Positions 19,289 through 29,169 of a DNA stretch of 64,000 nucleotides are shown piece by piece. The notes beneath the pieces are model-generated. The model searched no databases, was not told the DNA's origin, and worked only from the letters and a program-made list of their open reading frames with translations. The stretch lies in the NCBI GenBank assembly GCA_902519405.1, contig CABYJX010000002.1:26695-90694 (forward strand). The letters are read 5' to 3'. Each line of letters begins with the position of its first letter. Positions within the stretch are counted from its first letter, which is position 1. The DNA is from an uncultured Gammaproteobacteria bacterium. Lineage in GTDB: Bacteria; Pseudomonadota; Gammaproteobacteria; Pseudomonadales; Halieaceae. The position numbers and the translations under genes are program-made.

Positions 19289-20008
19289 TTATTTAACGAG
19301 CGCCTCTCGTTGGACGCTGATTAGGCTTGCTATACCCTTAGAGGCCAAATCTAACATCTCATCGAGCTGTGTTCGATCAAAAATACGGGCCTCTGCGGTG
19401 CCTTGAATTTCTACGAATCCACCGCCTTCTGTCATTACTATATTCAAATCTGAATCGGCGGCAGAATCCTCGGAATAATCCAAATCAAGTACAACAACAT
19501 TTTTATAAAGTCCCACTGATACCGCCGCCACAAGCTCTTTTAGAGGGTTTTCATCCAATATGCCGTTAATTTTTAGATCATTTAAAGCATCAGCCATAGC
19601 CACGCAAGCGCCAGTTATTGCGGCTGTTCTAGTCCCACCATCTGCCTGAATCACATCACAATCTAATCGAATGGTGCGCTCCCCAAGTTTTTCCAGATCA
19701 ACAGCTGCGCGGAGCGAACGCCCTATGAGCCTCTGAATCTCTACCGTTCTGCCGCTCTGCTTACCTGTGTAAGCCTCTCGGCTCATTCGTTCACTAGTAG
19801 ATCTCGGTAACATTCCATACTCAGCTGTTACCCAACCCCTGCCATTTCCTTTTAAAAATCTTGGAACCGAGTTCTCTATCGAAGCCGTGCAGATAATTCT
19901 TGTGCGGCCAAAAGATACCAAAACCGAACCTTCTGCTGAGGGTATAAAATGTCGTTCTATTTCAACTTTGCGAAGTTGATTTTCCCTTCGATCACCAGCA
20001 CGAACCAT
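19289..20008 (-). CDS. rph: Ribonuclease PH
   Basis: A phosphorolytic 3'-5' exoribonuclease that trims tRNA 3' ends. The ATG at 20008 gives [13 protein letters not shown] and 239 residues, matching the usual length; the track start is 20 codons too long. Motifs include A-E-G-S-V-L-V-x-[16 protein letters not shown] near residue 60, [26 protein letters not shown] and V-Q-G-T-A-E. It is intact, unlike the frameshifted gene of E. coli K-12. Divergent from yicC. Confidence 0.96.
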   Translation of the reverse strand: MVRAGDRRENQLRKVEIERHFIPSAEGSVLVSFGRTRIICTASIENSVPRFLKGNGRGWVTAEYGMLPRSTSERMSREAYTGKQSGRTVEIQRLIGRSLRAAVDLEKLGERTIRLDCDVIQADGGTRTAAITGACVAMADALNDLKINGILDENPLKELVAAVSVGLYKNVVVLDLDYSEDSAADSDLNIVMTEGGGFVEIQGTAEARIFDRTQLDEMLDLASKGIASLISVQREALVK

Positions 20009-20110
20009 AAAAGATCTCATCATGAAGAATTTCCATTTATTAAAGCACGCTGGGACGCTTTTCTCCAAGCTGCTAAACTTATCGTAAAGACGAGCTTAAC
20101 GGAGGTTTCA

Positions 20111-20983
20111 TTGCATTTACCTAAAAGTATGACAGGCTTCGCGAACGTTACACACAACTCTGACCTAGCAGAAATCACCATTGAAGTTCGATCCGTCAAT
20201 TCGCGCTACCTAGATATCAACCTGAAGCTACCCTCGTGCTTGCGCGATCTAGAGCCGAAGCTCAGAGAAATCAGTGGCGAGAGATTGAGTCGAGGTAAAA
20301 TTGACTATGTCGTACGTCTAAATATGGAGGGACATTTAGAAAATAAGCTTTCGGTAAACGAAAAACGACTGGACCAAATCCTAGACGCTTGCAATTTAAT
20401 ATCTAATAAAGTTTCCTGCGAAAACTACGAGGCAACGAGACTTCTTCAGTTCCCAGGTGTTTTACAAGAAATCCCGTTAAAGATTCCCAGCGAACTCAAA
20501 ATGCGCGTAATTGAAACTTATAAAGCATGTAATGAAAAACTGATTGAAAATAGGCAGATCGAGGGAGAAAAACTAAGTGTTTTAATTTGTGACAGATTGG
20601 AAAATGTCAAGGCAATCTGCGAAAAACTAAATTACCACTTAAATACTGCCCAGAAGAATCAAAAATCAAGACTGCGATCAAAAATCGATGTCCTTGACAT
20701 TCAGTCAAACCCTGATCGGTTGGAACAAGAGTTGGTTTTGCTGCTGCTAAAATCGGATATTGATGAAGAAATCGATCGTTTAGTAGTTCATTCTAAAGAA
20801 ATAAGGCGAATACTTTATCTTAATGAGCCTTGTGGACGAAAATTGGACTTTTTAATGCAGGAGCTTAATAGAGAAGCAAATACCATAGCCTCGAAAACTA
20901 TAAGTAAAGATATTTCTCTTCAAACAGTGGAATTAAAGGTTTTAATCGAGCAAATGCGAGAACAAGTGCAAAATATCGAGTAG
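20111..20983 (+). CDS. yicC: YicC family endoribonuclease
   Basis: A 290-residue YicC/YloC protein. E. coli YicC has been reported to act as an endoribonuclease on small RNA. GGAGG at 20101-20105 lies five bases before a TTG, giving M-H-L-P-K-S-M-T-G-F-A. This Shine-Dalgarno fixes the start and removes the apparent overlap with rph shown by the track ORF (19949). The N-domain has E-V-R-S-V-N-S-R-Y-L-D; the C-terminal DUF1732 signature L-D-F-L-M-Q-E-L-N-R-E-A-N-T-I-x-S-K is near residue 250. It is followed by gmk in 12 bases. Confidence 0.94.
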   Translation: MHLPKSMTGFANVTHNSDLAEITIEVRSVNSRYLDINLKLPSCLRDLEPKLREISGERLSRGKIDYVVRLNMEGHLENKLSVNEKRLDQILDACNLISNKVSCENYEATRLLQFPGVLQEIPLKIPSELKMRVIETYKACNEKLIENRQIEGEKLSVLICDRLENVKAICEKLNYHLNTAQKNQKSRLRSKIDVLDIQSNPDRLEQELVLLLLKSDIDEEIDRLVVHSKEIRRILYLNEPCGRKLDFLMQELNREANTIASKTISKDISLQTVELKVLIEQMREQVQNIE

Positions 20984-20995
20984 TATCAGCTTATC

Positions 20996-21616
20996 ATGGT
21001 AAACGCCAACGGATCACTTTTCATAGTCTCAGCCCCTAGCGGAGCAGGTAAAACGTCTCTGGTTAAAGCATTAGTGGAAAAAGACGATAAACTTAGATTG
21101 TCGATTTCGCACACCACAAGACCACCGAGACCAGGAGAAACTGAGGGTGACAACTATCATTTTGTAGGTAATTCGGTTTTTGAGGAAATGGTTACCGGAG
21201 GGGAATTCCTTGAATCGGCGAGAGTTTTCGATCACTTTTATGGGACATCAAAACTCTGGGTGCAAAGTCAGCTAGAAATTGGTAACGACGTAATACTGGA
21301 AATCGACTGGCAAGGTGCGAAACAAATTAAGGAACACATGCCCTTGGCGTGCGCAATTTTTATCCTGCCTCCTTCAAAAATTGCGTTACAGGAGAGACTG
21401 ACATACCGGGGCCAAGATAATATTGAGGTAATAAAACAACGGATGGATGAGGCCGTAAGCGAAATATCCCACTTTGAATCTTCAGATTATTTGGTTTTAA
21501 ACGAGGATTTCGAAGAAGCTCTTGAGGAGCTCACGATCATAGTGCATTCGCAGCGACTCCTCACTGTAAATCGATCAAGAAAATTAAGAGGTATACTGGA
21601 AGATATGCTTAACTAG
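20996..21616 (+). CDS. gmk: Guanylate kinase
   Basis: Phosphorylates GMP and dGMP. The 206-residue protein has the P-loop S-A-P-S-G-A-G-K-T-S near residue 12. The GMP-binding S-H-T-T-R-x-P-R-P-G-E-x-E-G-x-x-Y-x-F is near residue 38 and I-L-E-I-D-W-Q-G-A near 97. It lies 12 bases after yicC in the yicC-gmk-rpoZ-spoT order common to gammaproteobacteria, so it supplies GDP near the alarmone synthesis gene. Confidence 0.97.
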   Translation: MVNANGSLFIVSAPSGAGKTSLVKALVEKDDKLRLSISHTTRPPRPGETEGDNYHFVGNSVFEEMVTGGEFLESARVFDHFYGTSKLWVQSQLEIGNDVILEIDWQGAKQIKEHMPLACAIFILPPSKIALQERLTYRGQDNIEVIKQRMDEAVSEISHFESSDYLVLNEDFEEALEELTIIVHSQRLLTVNRSRKLRGILEDMLN

Positions 21617-21633
21617 AGAATTAAAAATGGGTC

Positions 21634-21663
21634 TTGGGTCATCCGTAAGTAATGAGTTACAAT
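21634..21663 (+). promoter_or_regulatory. Candidate sigma-70 promoter of rpoZ-spoT-ridA
   Basis: TTGGGT (21634-21639) is followed after 18 bases by TACAAT (21658-21663) in the 153-base gmk-rpoZ gap. The start would lie about 100 bases before rpoZ, whose ATG is preceded by GAGAGGAGAG. Confidence 0.5.
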
Positions 21664-21769
21664 TTCGCCCCTTTTTAAAAAGTCTTTATTAAATTGTTAA
21701 AATTGCCCAACAACGATTTGATTGAAGTAAAAATTTACGCAGATGAGATAACACCATCGAGAGGAGAGT

Positions 21770-22045
21770 ATGGCTAGAGTAACTGTAGAAGACTGCTTGG
21801 AAAATGTTTTAAATAGATTCGAGTTGGTAATGGTAGCCAGTAAGAGAGCTCGGCAAATTGCAACTGGCGGGAAAGAATCTCTTGTTGAGGCAGAATCGGA
21901 TAAGCCAACTGTGATAGCGCTTCGCGAAATATCAGAGGGTCTGATCACGGCAGACATACTCGCTCGCGAGAGTCAGCGTGAAGCTGAAGAGGAACTTGCT
22001 GAGGTGCTGGAAACGGAAGAATCCAACACAGACATGCCAGAGTAG
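21770..22045 (+). CDS. rpoZ: RNA polymerase omega subunit
   Basis: A 91-residue omega subunit that supports beta' folding and forms part of one ppGpp site on RNA polymerase. It starts [11 protein letters not shown] and has the core [16 protein letters not shown] and [10 protein letters not shown]. The acidic tail is normal. A strong AGGAG Shine-Dalgarno precedes the ATG, and spoT follows 24 bases downstream. Confidence 0.97.
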   Translation: MARVTVEDCLENVLNRFELVMVASKRARQIATGGKESLVEAESDKPTVIALREISEGLITADILARESQREAEEELAEVLETEESNTDMPE

Positions 22046-22069
22046 TTCAAAAAAAATTTAGGGTCCATT

Positions 22070-24187
22070 ATGCAGACTATTGATACCCTAGACACAAAAC
22101 TAAGAAATTACCTCTCCCCTGAGCAATCAAACTTGGTCAGGAGAGCGTTTTACTACGCTGAGCAAGCTCATTACGGTCAATATCGTCGGAGTGGTGAACC
22201 CTACGTAAGCCATCCTTTGGCAGTAACAAATATATTGGCAGAAATGCGTATGGACTATCAAAGTCTTATTGCAGCTATGCTCCATGACGTAATAGAAGAC
22301 ACCCGAATAGATAAAAAAACTATAGAAAATCAATTCGGTGAGATCGTCGCAGAATTAGTCGATGGGGTCAGCAAACTAACGCAAATAGAGTTTTCTTCCT
22401 TCGAAGAGAAGCAAGCTGAAAATTTTCGCAAGATGGCCTTAGCGATGGCAAGAGATATTAGAGTCATATTAGTGAAGTTAGCTGATCGACTGCACAATAT
22501 GCGAACTTTAAGCGTCTTACCTCTTGAAAAAGCAAAACATATAGCAAAAGAAACCTTGGAAATTTATGCTCCAATAGCAATGCGGCTAGGAATGAATTCC
22601 GTGCGTGTTGAGTATGAAGATCTTGGATTTTCAGCCCTCTATCCAATGCGCGCAAGACGAATCGAGGCCGCCCTGAGAACTGCCCGTGGTAATAGAAAAG
22701 CCTTAGTTGAAGAAGTTAGAGATCAATTGGAAAAAGTTTTAGCTCAGGAAGGTCATGAAGTAGAAATCACAGGTCGAGAAAAGCATCTATATAGTATTTA
22801 TCAAAAAATGCGGTTAAAAAGAAAAGCCTTTTCTGAAATCATGGATATATACGCGTTTAGAATCGTAGTTGATTCAGTGGACACATGTTATCGAGTGCTC
22901 GGCTGCGTACATGGTCTATACAAACCACTTCCCGGAAGTTTTAAAGATTACATCGCTGTCCCTAAAATTAATGGATATCAATCCCTGCATACAGTCTTAA
23001 ATGGCGTGCATGGCGTGCCTATTGAAATCCAGATTCGAACTAGAGAAATGGAATCAATGGCAAATAACGGGATAGCAGGGCATTGGTTGTACAAGGGCAA
23101 CTCGAGTCCTCCAAGCAACAGTGAAGCTCGTGCAAGAGAGTGGATTCAAGGACTCTTAGATATGCAGCAGCGGACTGGAGATTCTCTGGAATTTATTGAA
23201 AATGTGAAAATCGATCTATTCCCGGACGAAATCTACGTTTTCACTCCAAAAGGTAGAATTCTTGAACTTCCGAGAAACGCTACAGCTGTTGACTTCGCAT
23301 ACGCGGTACATACAGATATCGGAAACAAATGTGTAGCATGTCGAATTAATCGTAGACTAGCGCCACTATCTGAACCACTCGAAAGTGGAGAGACCGTAGA
23401 AATTCTCCTTGGATCCAGCGCACACCCTAATCCTGCGTGGCTAAACTACGTAGTCACTGCAAAGGCAAGAACTAATATCCATCATTTCCTTAAGAACCAG
23501 ACTAGGGAGGATTCGATAGACCTTGGAAAAAGGTTGCTAGAGAAATCTTTACTCGGTGTTTCTAGTAGTCTTGAAAAAATAAAAGGAGACCTGCTCGACG
23601 CGTATCTAGCAAGGCACGAATATGCGTCTCTTGACGATTTACTTGCTGATATAGGCCGAGCAAATAGACTCCCTAGTCTCACTTCTCAACAGCTGACGGG
23701 AAAGATCGCTGATTCACCAGCGGCAGAAGAGGGTCCTCAAGCGCCTCCTTTGGCAATACGCGGTACGGAAGGCTTCGTGGTAAATTTCGCGAAGTGCTGC
23801 TATCCAATCCCTGGCGATCCAATCTCCGGCTATCTTAGCGCCGAAAAAGGTGTGGTCGTTCATAGGGAATCTTGTAAAAATCTTATGGATCTTAGAAATC
23901 ATATGGATAGGCTAGTGATGCTTCGTTGGCACGAAGAGGTCGAGGGGGAATATGCGATAGAGTTGCGTGTCGAGTTAGAAAACAAGCGCGGGCAGATTGC
24001 CGTTATGGCCACCCAGCTTAATAGTATCGGCATAAATATAGAGAAAATCTCCAGCTCCAGCAAGGATTATCAATTTGTTCATGTAGATCTGGAATTGCAC
24101 GTAAGAAATAGGATACATTTAGCTCAAATTATGCGTAGGCTTCGAGCTGTAAATTCGGTACGTAAAGTTCTAAGAGTTAACAAATAG
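22070..24187 (+). CDS. spoT: Bifunctional (p)ppGpp synthase/hydrolase SpoT
   Basis: A 705-residue long RSH enzyme that makes and degrades the stringent-response alarmone. The HD hydrolase domain is intact (H-P-L near residue 48, M-L-H-D-V-I-E-D-T at 71-78, D-R-L-H-N-M-R-T near 141). The synthetase domain is about 235-360 with G-Y-Q-S-L-H-T, followed by a TGS domain near 385-445. The C-terminal A-K-C-C-Y-P-I-P-G-D-P-I segment and an ACT domain from about 625 come next. The intact HD indicates the SpoT type, not RelA. Confidence 0.96.
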   Translation: MQTIDTLDTKLRNYLSPEQSNLVRRAFYYAEQAHYGQYRRSGEPYVSHPLAVTNILAEMRMDYQSLIAAMLHDVIEDTRIDKKTIENQFGEIVAELVDGVSKLTQIEFSSFEEKQAENFRKMALAMARDIRVILVKLADRLHNMRTLSVLPLEKAKHIAKETLEIYAPIAMRLGMNSVRVEYEDLGFSALYPMRARRIEAALRTARGNRKALVEEVRDQLEKVLAQEGHEVEITGREKHLYSIYQKMRLKRKAFSEIMDIYAFRIVVDSVDTCYRVLGCVHGLYKPLPGSFKDYIAVPKINGYQSLHTVLNGVHGVPIEIQIRTREMESMANNGIAGHWLYKGNSSPPSNSEARAREWIQGLLDMQQRTGDSLEFIENVKIDLFPDEIYVFTPKGRILELPRNATAVDFAYAVHTDIGNKCVACRINRRLAPLSEPLESGETVEILLGSSAHPNPAWLNYVVTAKARTNIHHFLKNQTREDSIDLGKRLLEKSLLGVSSSLEKIKGDLLDAYLARHEYASLDDLLADIGRANRLPSLTSQQLTGKIADSPAAEEGPQAPPLAIRGTEGFVVNFAKCCYPIPGDPISGYLSAEKGVVVHRESCKNLMDLRNHMDRLVMLRWHEEVEGEYAIELRVELENKRGQIAVMATQLNSIGINIEKISSSSKDYQFVHVDLELHVRNRIHLAQIMRRLRAVNSVRKVLRVNK

Positions 24188-24211
24188 GTTTGGCAAACCG
24201 GATGAAGTAAA

Positions 24212-24595
24212 ATGAGTAATAGAGCAGTGATCAGTACCGAACATGCACCAAGCGCTATTGGCCCATATTCTCAGGCCATTAAGGTGGGGAATACAATTTG
24301 GATATCCGGTCAGATTGCTTTAAATCCGCAGTCAAATGAGATACTTCGAGCAGATATTAAGTCTGAAGCTCGTCAGGTCTTCAAAAACATTTCTGAGATC
24401 TCAATAGCAGCAGGTGGAACCATAGATAAAGCGGTTAAAATAAATATATCACTTGTGAGGATGGAAGACTTTGAGGAAGTTAATAAAGTGATGGAGGAGT
24501 TTCTTAGACCACCCTACCCAGCCAGAGCGTGCGTGCAGGTTGCCGCGCTGCCGAAAGGAGCCTCCATTGAAATAGAGGCCATTTTAGTGATCTGA
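24212..24595 (+). CDS. ridA: RidA family reactive enamine/imine deaminase
   Basis: A 127-residue RidA (YjgF) protein that hydrolyses 2-aminoacrylate and related reactive imines from PLP enzymes. It has A-P-S-A-I-G-P-Y-S-Q-A near residue 10, and the catalytic Arg in P-A-R-A-C-V-Q-V-A near residue 104 with E-I-E-A-I at the end. The position immediately after spoT matches Pseudomonas. Its last 12 bases overlap the 3' end of the convergent oxidoreductase gene. Confidence 0.95.
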   Translation: MSNRAVISTEHAPSAIGPYSQAIKVGNTIWISGQIALNPQSNEILRADIKSEARQVFKNISEISIAAGGTIDKAVKINISLVRMEDFEEVNKVMEEFLRPPYPARACVQVAALPKGASIEIEAILVI

Positions 24596-25447
24596 TGTCT
24601 CTAGAATGGATTCATAGCCAGACTTGTAATCGGGGTAAAGTAATTTATAGCCACTGGTTACCAGCAGGTGGTTGTCACAGCGCTTGCTGCCTGCTCTATT
24701 AGAAAAATCACTGACAATTTCTCCTGCAGTCTTAGGTATGCCAAGACGATCAGCTAACCAAAGCTCTATCTCCATTCTGGATGCTGGGTAGCTATCTGAT
24801 ACGATATAAGAATCGTGAAGCGGCTGTTTCTTCAAATTTGACTCTAGTAACCAAGCGAAAACTCCAGCAACATCTTGTCTATGAATTCGATTAGTATAGT
24901 TTTTCTCTATTTGAGGGCTGAAAACCCCTTCTTTTACACGTTTAATAAGATAATCTTTTGAAGAACCATACATGCCAGAGCAGTAAAGCACTACCAAAGG
25001 TAACTCTGCTTCGCTAAGAATCTCTTCTGTTTCAACTATTAATTTACCAAAGGGATCCGATTTAGTTCTTGGGCTTTTCTCATCTACCCACCTTCCTTCA
25101 TTTTCGGCAAAAACACGCGTACTAGAAACAAAAATTACCAGACTAGGTATATGTCCTCCTAGCCCATCTAAGAGATTTTTTGCAGCAGTGACAAAGCCGA
25201 GTTTATAGCCGGCGAGATCTGGCTTAAGCGGTTTAAAAGTAACAATTAAAAACTTAGGCTTCAGTGCATTTAAAAACTTTAAGGCTCCTGAACGAGTATA
25301 ATCCGCCTCAATACCCCTAAATAATGCCGGTAACATGTTAGGATTTCGAGATACTGCTACTAAATCTAAGTCCAACGCACTTACCAGGCTCGCACTGCGA
25401 ATAGCAAGATCGCCACTGCCGATAAAGGCACAGATATTTGACTTCAT
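24584..25447 (-). CDS. NAD(P)-dependent SDR/epimerase-like protein (YeeZ-like)
   Basis: A 287-residue Rossmann-fold protein of the atypical extended SDR group. The N-terminal glycine motif is unusual, F-I-G-S-G-D-L-A. V-I-F-V-S-S-T-R-V-F near residue 105 and the downstream G-M-Y-G-S fit NAD-dependent epimerases, but no clear Y-x-x-x-K is seen. N-R-I-H-R-Q-D-V-A-G near residue 187 is a common epimerase feature. It resembles E. coli YeeZ in general layout. Substrate unknown; it stands alone between ridA and recG. Confidence 0.8.
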   Translation of the reverse strand: MKSNICAFIGSGDLAIRSASLVSALDLDLVAVSRNPNMLPALFRGIEADYTRSGALKFLNALKPKFLIVTFKPLKPDLAGYKLGFVTAAKNLLDGLGGHIPSLVIFVSSTRVFAENEGRWVDEKSPRTKSDPFGKLIVETEEILSEAELPLVVLYCSGMYGSSKDYLIKRVKEGVFSPQIEKNYTNRIHRQDVAGVFAWLLESNLKKQPLHDSYIVSDSYPASRMEIELWLADRLGIPKTAGEIVSDFSNRAGSKRCDNHLLVTSGYKLLYPDYKSGYESILETSDH

Positions 25448-25525
25448 TTCAATAAACTCCTTTGGTTACACTATAACCGCAATAGAAATAAATTTAACGC
25501 CACAGAATAGAGAGAATCTCTTAAA

Positions 25526-27601
25526 GTGAACTTCAATCAAGATCGATTACTACAAAGTTCTGTGGAGGTTCTCACCGGTGTTGGGCCAAAGGTTAAAGAG
25601 AACCTTTTCAAAATCGGGATAATCTCCATTGAAGATCTACTCTTTCATTTGCCGGTTAGATATCAAGATAAAACAAGAATTACTCCCATAATATCACTAC
25701 AACACGGCGATGAAGCATTGATTGAAGGCACTATTAAGCTAGCTAATATTGTCTACAGAGGAAGGCGCAGCTTTATTTTAAAACTAGAAGACAAGACTGG
25801 AATAATTACAATTCGGTTTTTTAATTTTAATAGTTCTCAGAGCAGGAACTTAACTAAGGGAAAAATACTCCGTTGCTTCGGTCAGGTTAAAGTTGTTGGT
25901 GGAAGTCCCGAGCTTTATCATCCAGAGTATAGGATCTTGAGTGTGCCTGGAGAACCAACGGAATCGAGGTTAACTCCAATTTATCCTTCCACCGAGGGAA
26001 TGGGCCAAACAAAATGGCGAAACTTGATGCAGCAAGCTCTGAGTTTCTTAGGCAAGCAGCCGCCAAAAGATCTCTTAGAGGATATCTCTAGAGAACTCAA
26101 TTTTGATGTTGCGAGTGCGCTTCATTTCTTGCACGCTCCACCAGTCACCACGCCCCTAAAAGAGCTAATCGAAGGCATTCATCCTGCCCAAAAGAGACTA
26201 GCTCTGGAGGAACTGATCGCACACAACCTTTCACTTCGGAAAGTTCGGGATAACTTTCAAGCTCTCCAAGCACCAACAATAAAGAATGATTCAGATAAGG
26301 TGGTTTCTTTTTTACAATCTCTTCCATTTAAACTTACTGAAGCGCAAAAAAAATCCATAGATGATATTACATCTGACCTGGCCGGTAATCGGCCTATGCT
26401 GCGACTGATTCAAGGAGACGTCGGGTCGGGTAAGACGTTAGTAGCAGCAGTCTCTGCTTTGCTTGCCATAACTAATAAATTTCAGGTTGCGGTAATGGCT
26501 CCAACGGAGATTCTAGTGGAGCAACACGCTCGAAACTTCTCTAATTGGTTAAATCCTCTTGGAATTAAAGTGGGTCAATTATCTGGAGAGGTAAAAGGTA
26601 TAGATCGAAAAAATATACTAGAAGCGTTAAAAAATAGTCAGTTGGATATTATCATAGGAACTCATGCTTTATTCCAAAAGAGTGTTATATTCGCTAAGCT
26701 TGGTCTCGTGATCGTCGATGAGCAACATCGATTCGGTGTGCATCAAAGGTTAGCATTAACCAAAAAAGCGAGCCCGTATCAAGCTCATCAGTTAGTCATG
26801 ACAGCAACGCCAATACCAAGGACATTAACGATGCTTGCATATGCAGACCTAGACTGCTCTGTTATCGATGAACTGCCTCCTGGTCGTCAGCAAATCCATA
26901 CAGTGCTGATCGAGAATGGGCGGCGTAATAAAATAATAACCAGGGTCGAAGCCGCCTGCAAAACTGGACGTCAGGCTTATTGGGTTTGTACTTTGATCGA
27001 AGAAAGCGAGGTGCTCGAAGCCGAGGCAGCGGCACAAACCGCGTCTTCACTTCAGCTTAAACTTCCCGAGGTTAATATAGGATTAATACATGGACAACTA
27101 AGGCAGACTGAAAAAAAAGAGATTATGTCTTCATTCGTTAGCGGCGAGATAGATCTATTGGTATCCACTACGGTTATCGAAGTAGGGGTAGATGTTCCAA
27201 ATGCCAGTCTCATGATAATTGAAAATCCGGAGCGTCTTGGGCTAGCGCAGCTACACCAGCTTCGAGGTCGAATCGGAAGAGGCAACACTAAAAGCCATTG
27301 CGTCCTTATTTACAAAGAGCCATTAAGCACTATAAGCAAGCATCGTTTGGAGGTTATTCGAGATAGCACCGATGGATTTTATATCGCCGAGAAGGACCTA
27401 GAACTTCGCGGACCTGGCGAAGTGTTGGGGACAAAACAAACCGGATTAATGATGTTTAAAATTGCGCAGTTTCCTAAACATGATTCACTCCTGGAGAGAG
27501 TTTCTGAGATTGCACCCCAAATAAATATGAAGATGCCAAATGTTATCGCTCCTTTGATCGAAAGATGGATACCAAGTGGTGAGGAATTCGGAAAGGTTTA
27601 A
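25526..27601 (+). CDS. recG: ATP-dependent DNA helicase RecG
   Basis: A 691-residue branch-migration helicase that remodels stalled forks and R-loops. The wedge/OB domain fills the first 270 residues. Motif I G-D-V-G-S-G-K-T is near residue 297, the DEAH-like D-E-Q-H-R-F-G-V near 400, T-A-T-P-I-P-R-T-L near 425, V-I-E-V-G-V-D-V-P-N-A near 550 and Q-L-R-G-R-I-G-R-G near 583. GTG start at 25526, since no ATG fits the conserved N-terminus. It is convergent with the rubredoxin fusion gene. Confidence 0.96.
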   Translation: MNFNQDRLLQSSVEVLTGVGPKVKENLFKIGIISIEDLLFHLPVRYQDKTRITPIISLQHGDEALIEGTIKLANIVYRGRRSFILKLEDKTGIITIRFFNFNSSQSRNLTKGKILRCFGQVKVVGGSPELYHPEYRILSVPGEPTESRLTPIYPSTEGMGQTKWRNLMQQALSFLGKQPPKDLLEDISRELNFDVASALHFLHAPPVTTPLKELIEGIHPAQKRLALEELIAHNLSLRKVRDNFQALQAPTIKNDSDKVVSFLQSLPFKLTEAQKKSIDDITSDLAGNRPMLRLIQGDVGSGKTLVAAVSALLAITNKFQVAVMAPTEILVEQHARNFSNWLNPLGIKVGQLSGEVKGIDRKNILEALKNSQLDIIIGTHALFQKSVIFAKLGLVIVDEQHRFGVHQRLALTKKASPYQAHQLVMTATPIPRTLTMLAYADLDCSVIDELPPGRQQIHTVLIENGRRNKIITRVEAACKTGRQAYWVCTLIEESEVLEAEAAAQTASSLQLKLPEVNIGLIHGQLRQTEKKEIMSSFVSGEIDLLVSTTVIEVGVDVPNASLMIIENPERLGLAQLHQLRGRIGRGNTKSHCVLIYKEPLSTISKHRLEVIRDSTDGFYIAEKDLELRGPGEVLGTKQTGLMMFKIAQFPKHDSLLERVSEIAPQINMKMPNVIAPLIERWIPSGEEFGKV

Positions 27602-27607
27602 TCCTGC

Positions 27608-28975
27608 TCAAGGCAAGATAGGCGGTAATAATTTTTGTAGCTCCATTCTAGCTTTTGCAGCGTCACCAGTCAGAGCAAATCCTAATAGGTCTCCACTTGA
27701 ATCTCGGTATTCCGCTCTGATATTTAAACCGTCTTCTTCGATAGACCAGGTCCCCTCTAACTCCTTTTGCGGAGGAGAGACAACTACCGGACATATCGGA
27801 GTTTTGATTGTGACCGGCATAGCAGGATATTTTACTTCTGTGGGCTGGCCTGCAAGGGTCTTCGCTAATGCCTTCGCTGCCGCCATTAATGGAGCGACAT
27901 AAACTAGAACATGACTGCAAACTTCTGCACAGTCACCTAAAGCAAATACGTTAGTATTGGAGGTTTCCAGTAGTTGGTTTGTCTTGATACCCCGGCCCAC
28001 ATCAATCCCAGCGCTTTTGGCAAGTTCTATTCGTGGTCTCACCCCTACGGCTGATACTATCAGATCGACTTTCAAAACAGCGCCATCGCTTAGCTCCACG
28101 GACACTAGATCACCAGTATGATTTACCGATTTAACTTGGGGGCCAAAATAAAAGTTAGCGCCATGGGAGGCAAGAGCTGTTTCTAAAGCTCGTGCAGCAG
28201 ACTCGGGTAACAAGGCAGGCAAGCAATGTGGCATAGGATCAACTATATCTACTTCAAATCCTCCATTTAAGAGATCATTGGCAAATTCACAGCCAATTAA
28301 GCCAGCGCCAATGATACAAACCCGCTTCACTTTGTAATCCGTTATCGCCCTGCGGTAAGCCGCATAATCTAAAAGATCATTCACCGAAAAAACCCGATCT
28401 AATGCATCTCCTCCAATATTTGGTGTAATTGTCTCCGAACCTAATGCCAGAACTAGTTTCCCGTAACCAATTTCTTCCCGGCCTTCTACTTGAACTGTCA
28501 TACAATCTAGATTAATTCCTATGACATTTGCGTTTGTTAGAACCGTGGCTCCCAGCTGATCTGCCATGTCATTTCCATCAGCCTGTGCTAAGTTTTCTGC
28601 GGACATATTTTTTGTATGGCCTGTGGAAAGCATTGGTTTTGAGTAAGACGCCCCATCATCTGAGGTAATTAGTACTAATTCTGTATCCTGATCCAGCTTT
28701 CTAAATTCCTTTGCAAGGCCGTAACCAGCTAGACCAGTACCAATAATAACTAACGATTTATTAATAGCCGTATCGGACACATCATCCGCCGAGAATGAGT
28801 CCTGCTCAGAACTTTCTTCAATAAGTTCGAAATCTTCCTTACCAACACCGCAATCGGGACATAACCAATCCTCTGGGACATCCTTCCAAAGAGTTCCCGG
28901 AGCAATCCCGTCATCTGGCCAGCCCTCAGCTTCGTCATAAATTAACCCGCAAACTATACACTCCCACTTAGCCAT
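27608..28975 (-). CDS. Rubredoxin - rubredoxin reductase fusion protein
   Basis: A 455-residue two-domain electron carrier. Residues 1-54 are a complete rubredoxin with the iron ligands C-I-V-C-G and C-P-D-C-G, plus [12 protein letters not shown]. After an acidic linker, residues 70-455 are an NAD(P)H:rubredoxin oxidoreductase with two dinucleotide motifs (I-I-G-T-G-L-A-G and I-I-G-A-G-L-I-G) and the FAD motif V-F-A-L-G-D-C-A-E. Pseudomonas encodes these as separate rubA and rubB genes near this locus. Likely role: NAD(P)H-driven electron supply to a monooxygenase or an oxygen/peroxide detoxifying partner; neither is adjacent. Confidence 0.93.
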   Translation of the reverse strand: MAKWECIVCGLIYDEAEGWPDDGIAPGTLWKDVPEDWLCPDCGVGKEDFELIEESSEQDSFSADDVSDTAINKSLVIIGTGLAGYGLAKEFRKLDQDTELVLITSDDGASYSKPMLSTGHTKNMSAENLAQADGNDMADQLGATVLTNANVIGINLDCMTVQVEGREEIGYGKLVLALGSETITPNIGGDALDRVFSVNDLLDYAAYRRAITDYKVKRVCIIGAGLIGCEFANDLLNGGFEVDIVDPMPHCLPALLPESAARALETALASHGANFYFGPQVKSVNHTGDLVSVELSDGAVLKVDLIVSAVGVRPRIELAKSAGIDVGRGIKTNQLLETSNTNVFALGDCAEVCSHVLVYVAPLMAAAKALAKTLAGQPTEVKYPAMPVTIKTPICPVVVSPPQKELEGTWSIEEDGLNIRAEYRDSSGDLLGFALTGDAAKARMELQKLLPPILP

Positions 28976-29169
28976 ACCGCACAGCTCTCCTCAACTTTAC
29001 TAAGATATTAGCCTACCCTATGTCCTGACCTCTAATTGTTAATAAGGACTATTTTGGTACGACTCATAAAAATGATTGGGGACACTAGCGATAACTCCGA
29101 TAAAGTTCAAGCCCAATTTGCTTGCAACCTTTAGCGGTATCAATCATCCTGCTCAGACTTTTTAGCTAG

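Noticed and set aside
19949-20128. Overlap of rph and yicC reading frames as a real antisense overlap
   Set aside because: Corrected starts (20008 for rph, 20111 for yicC) leave a normal divergent promoter gap.
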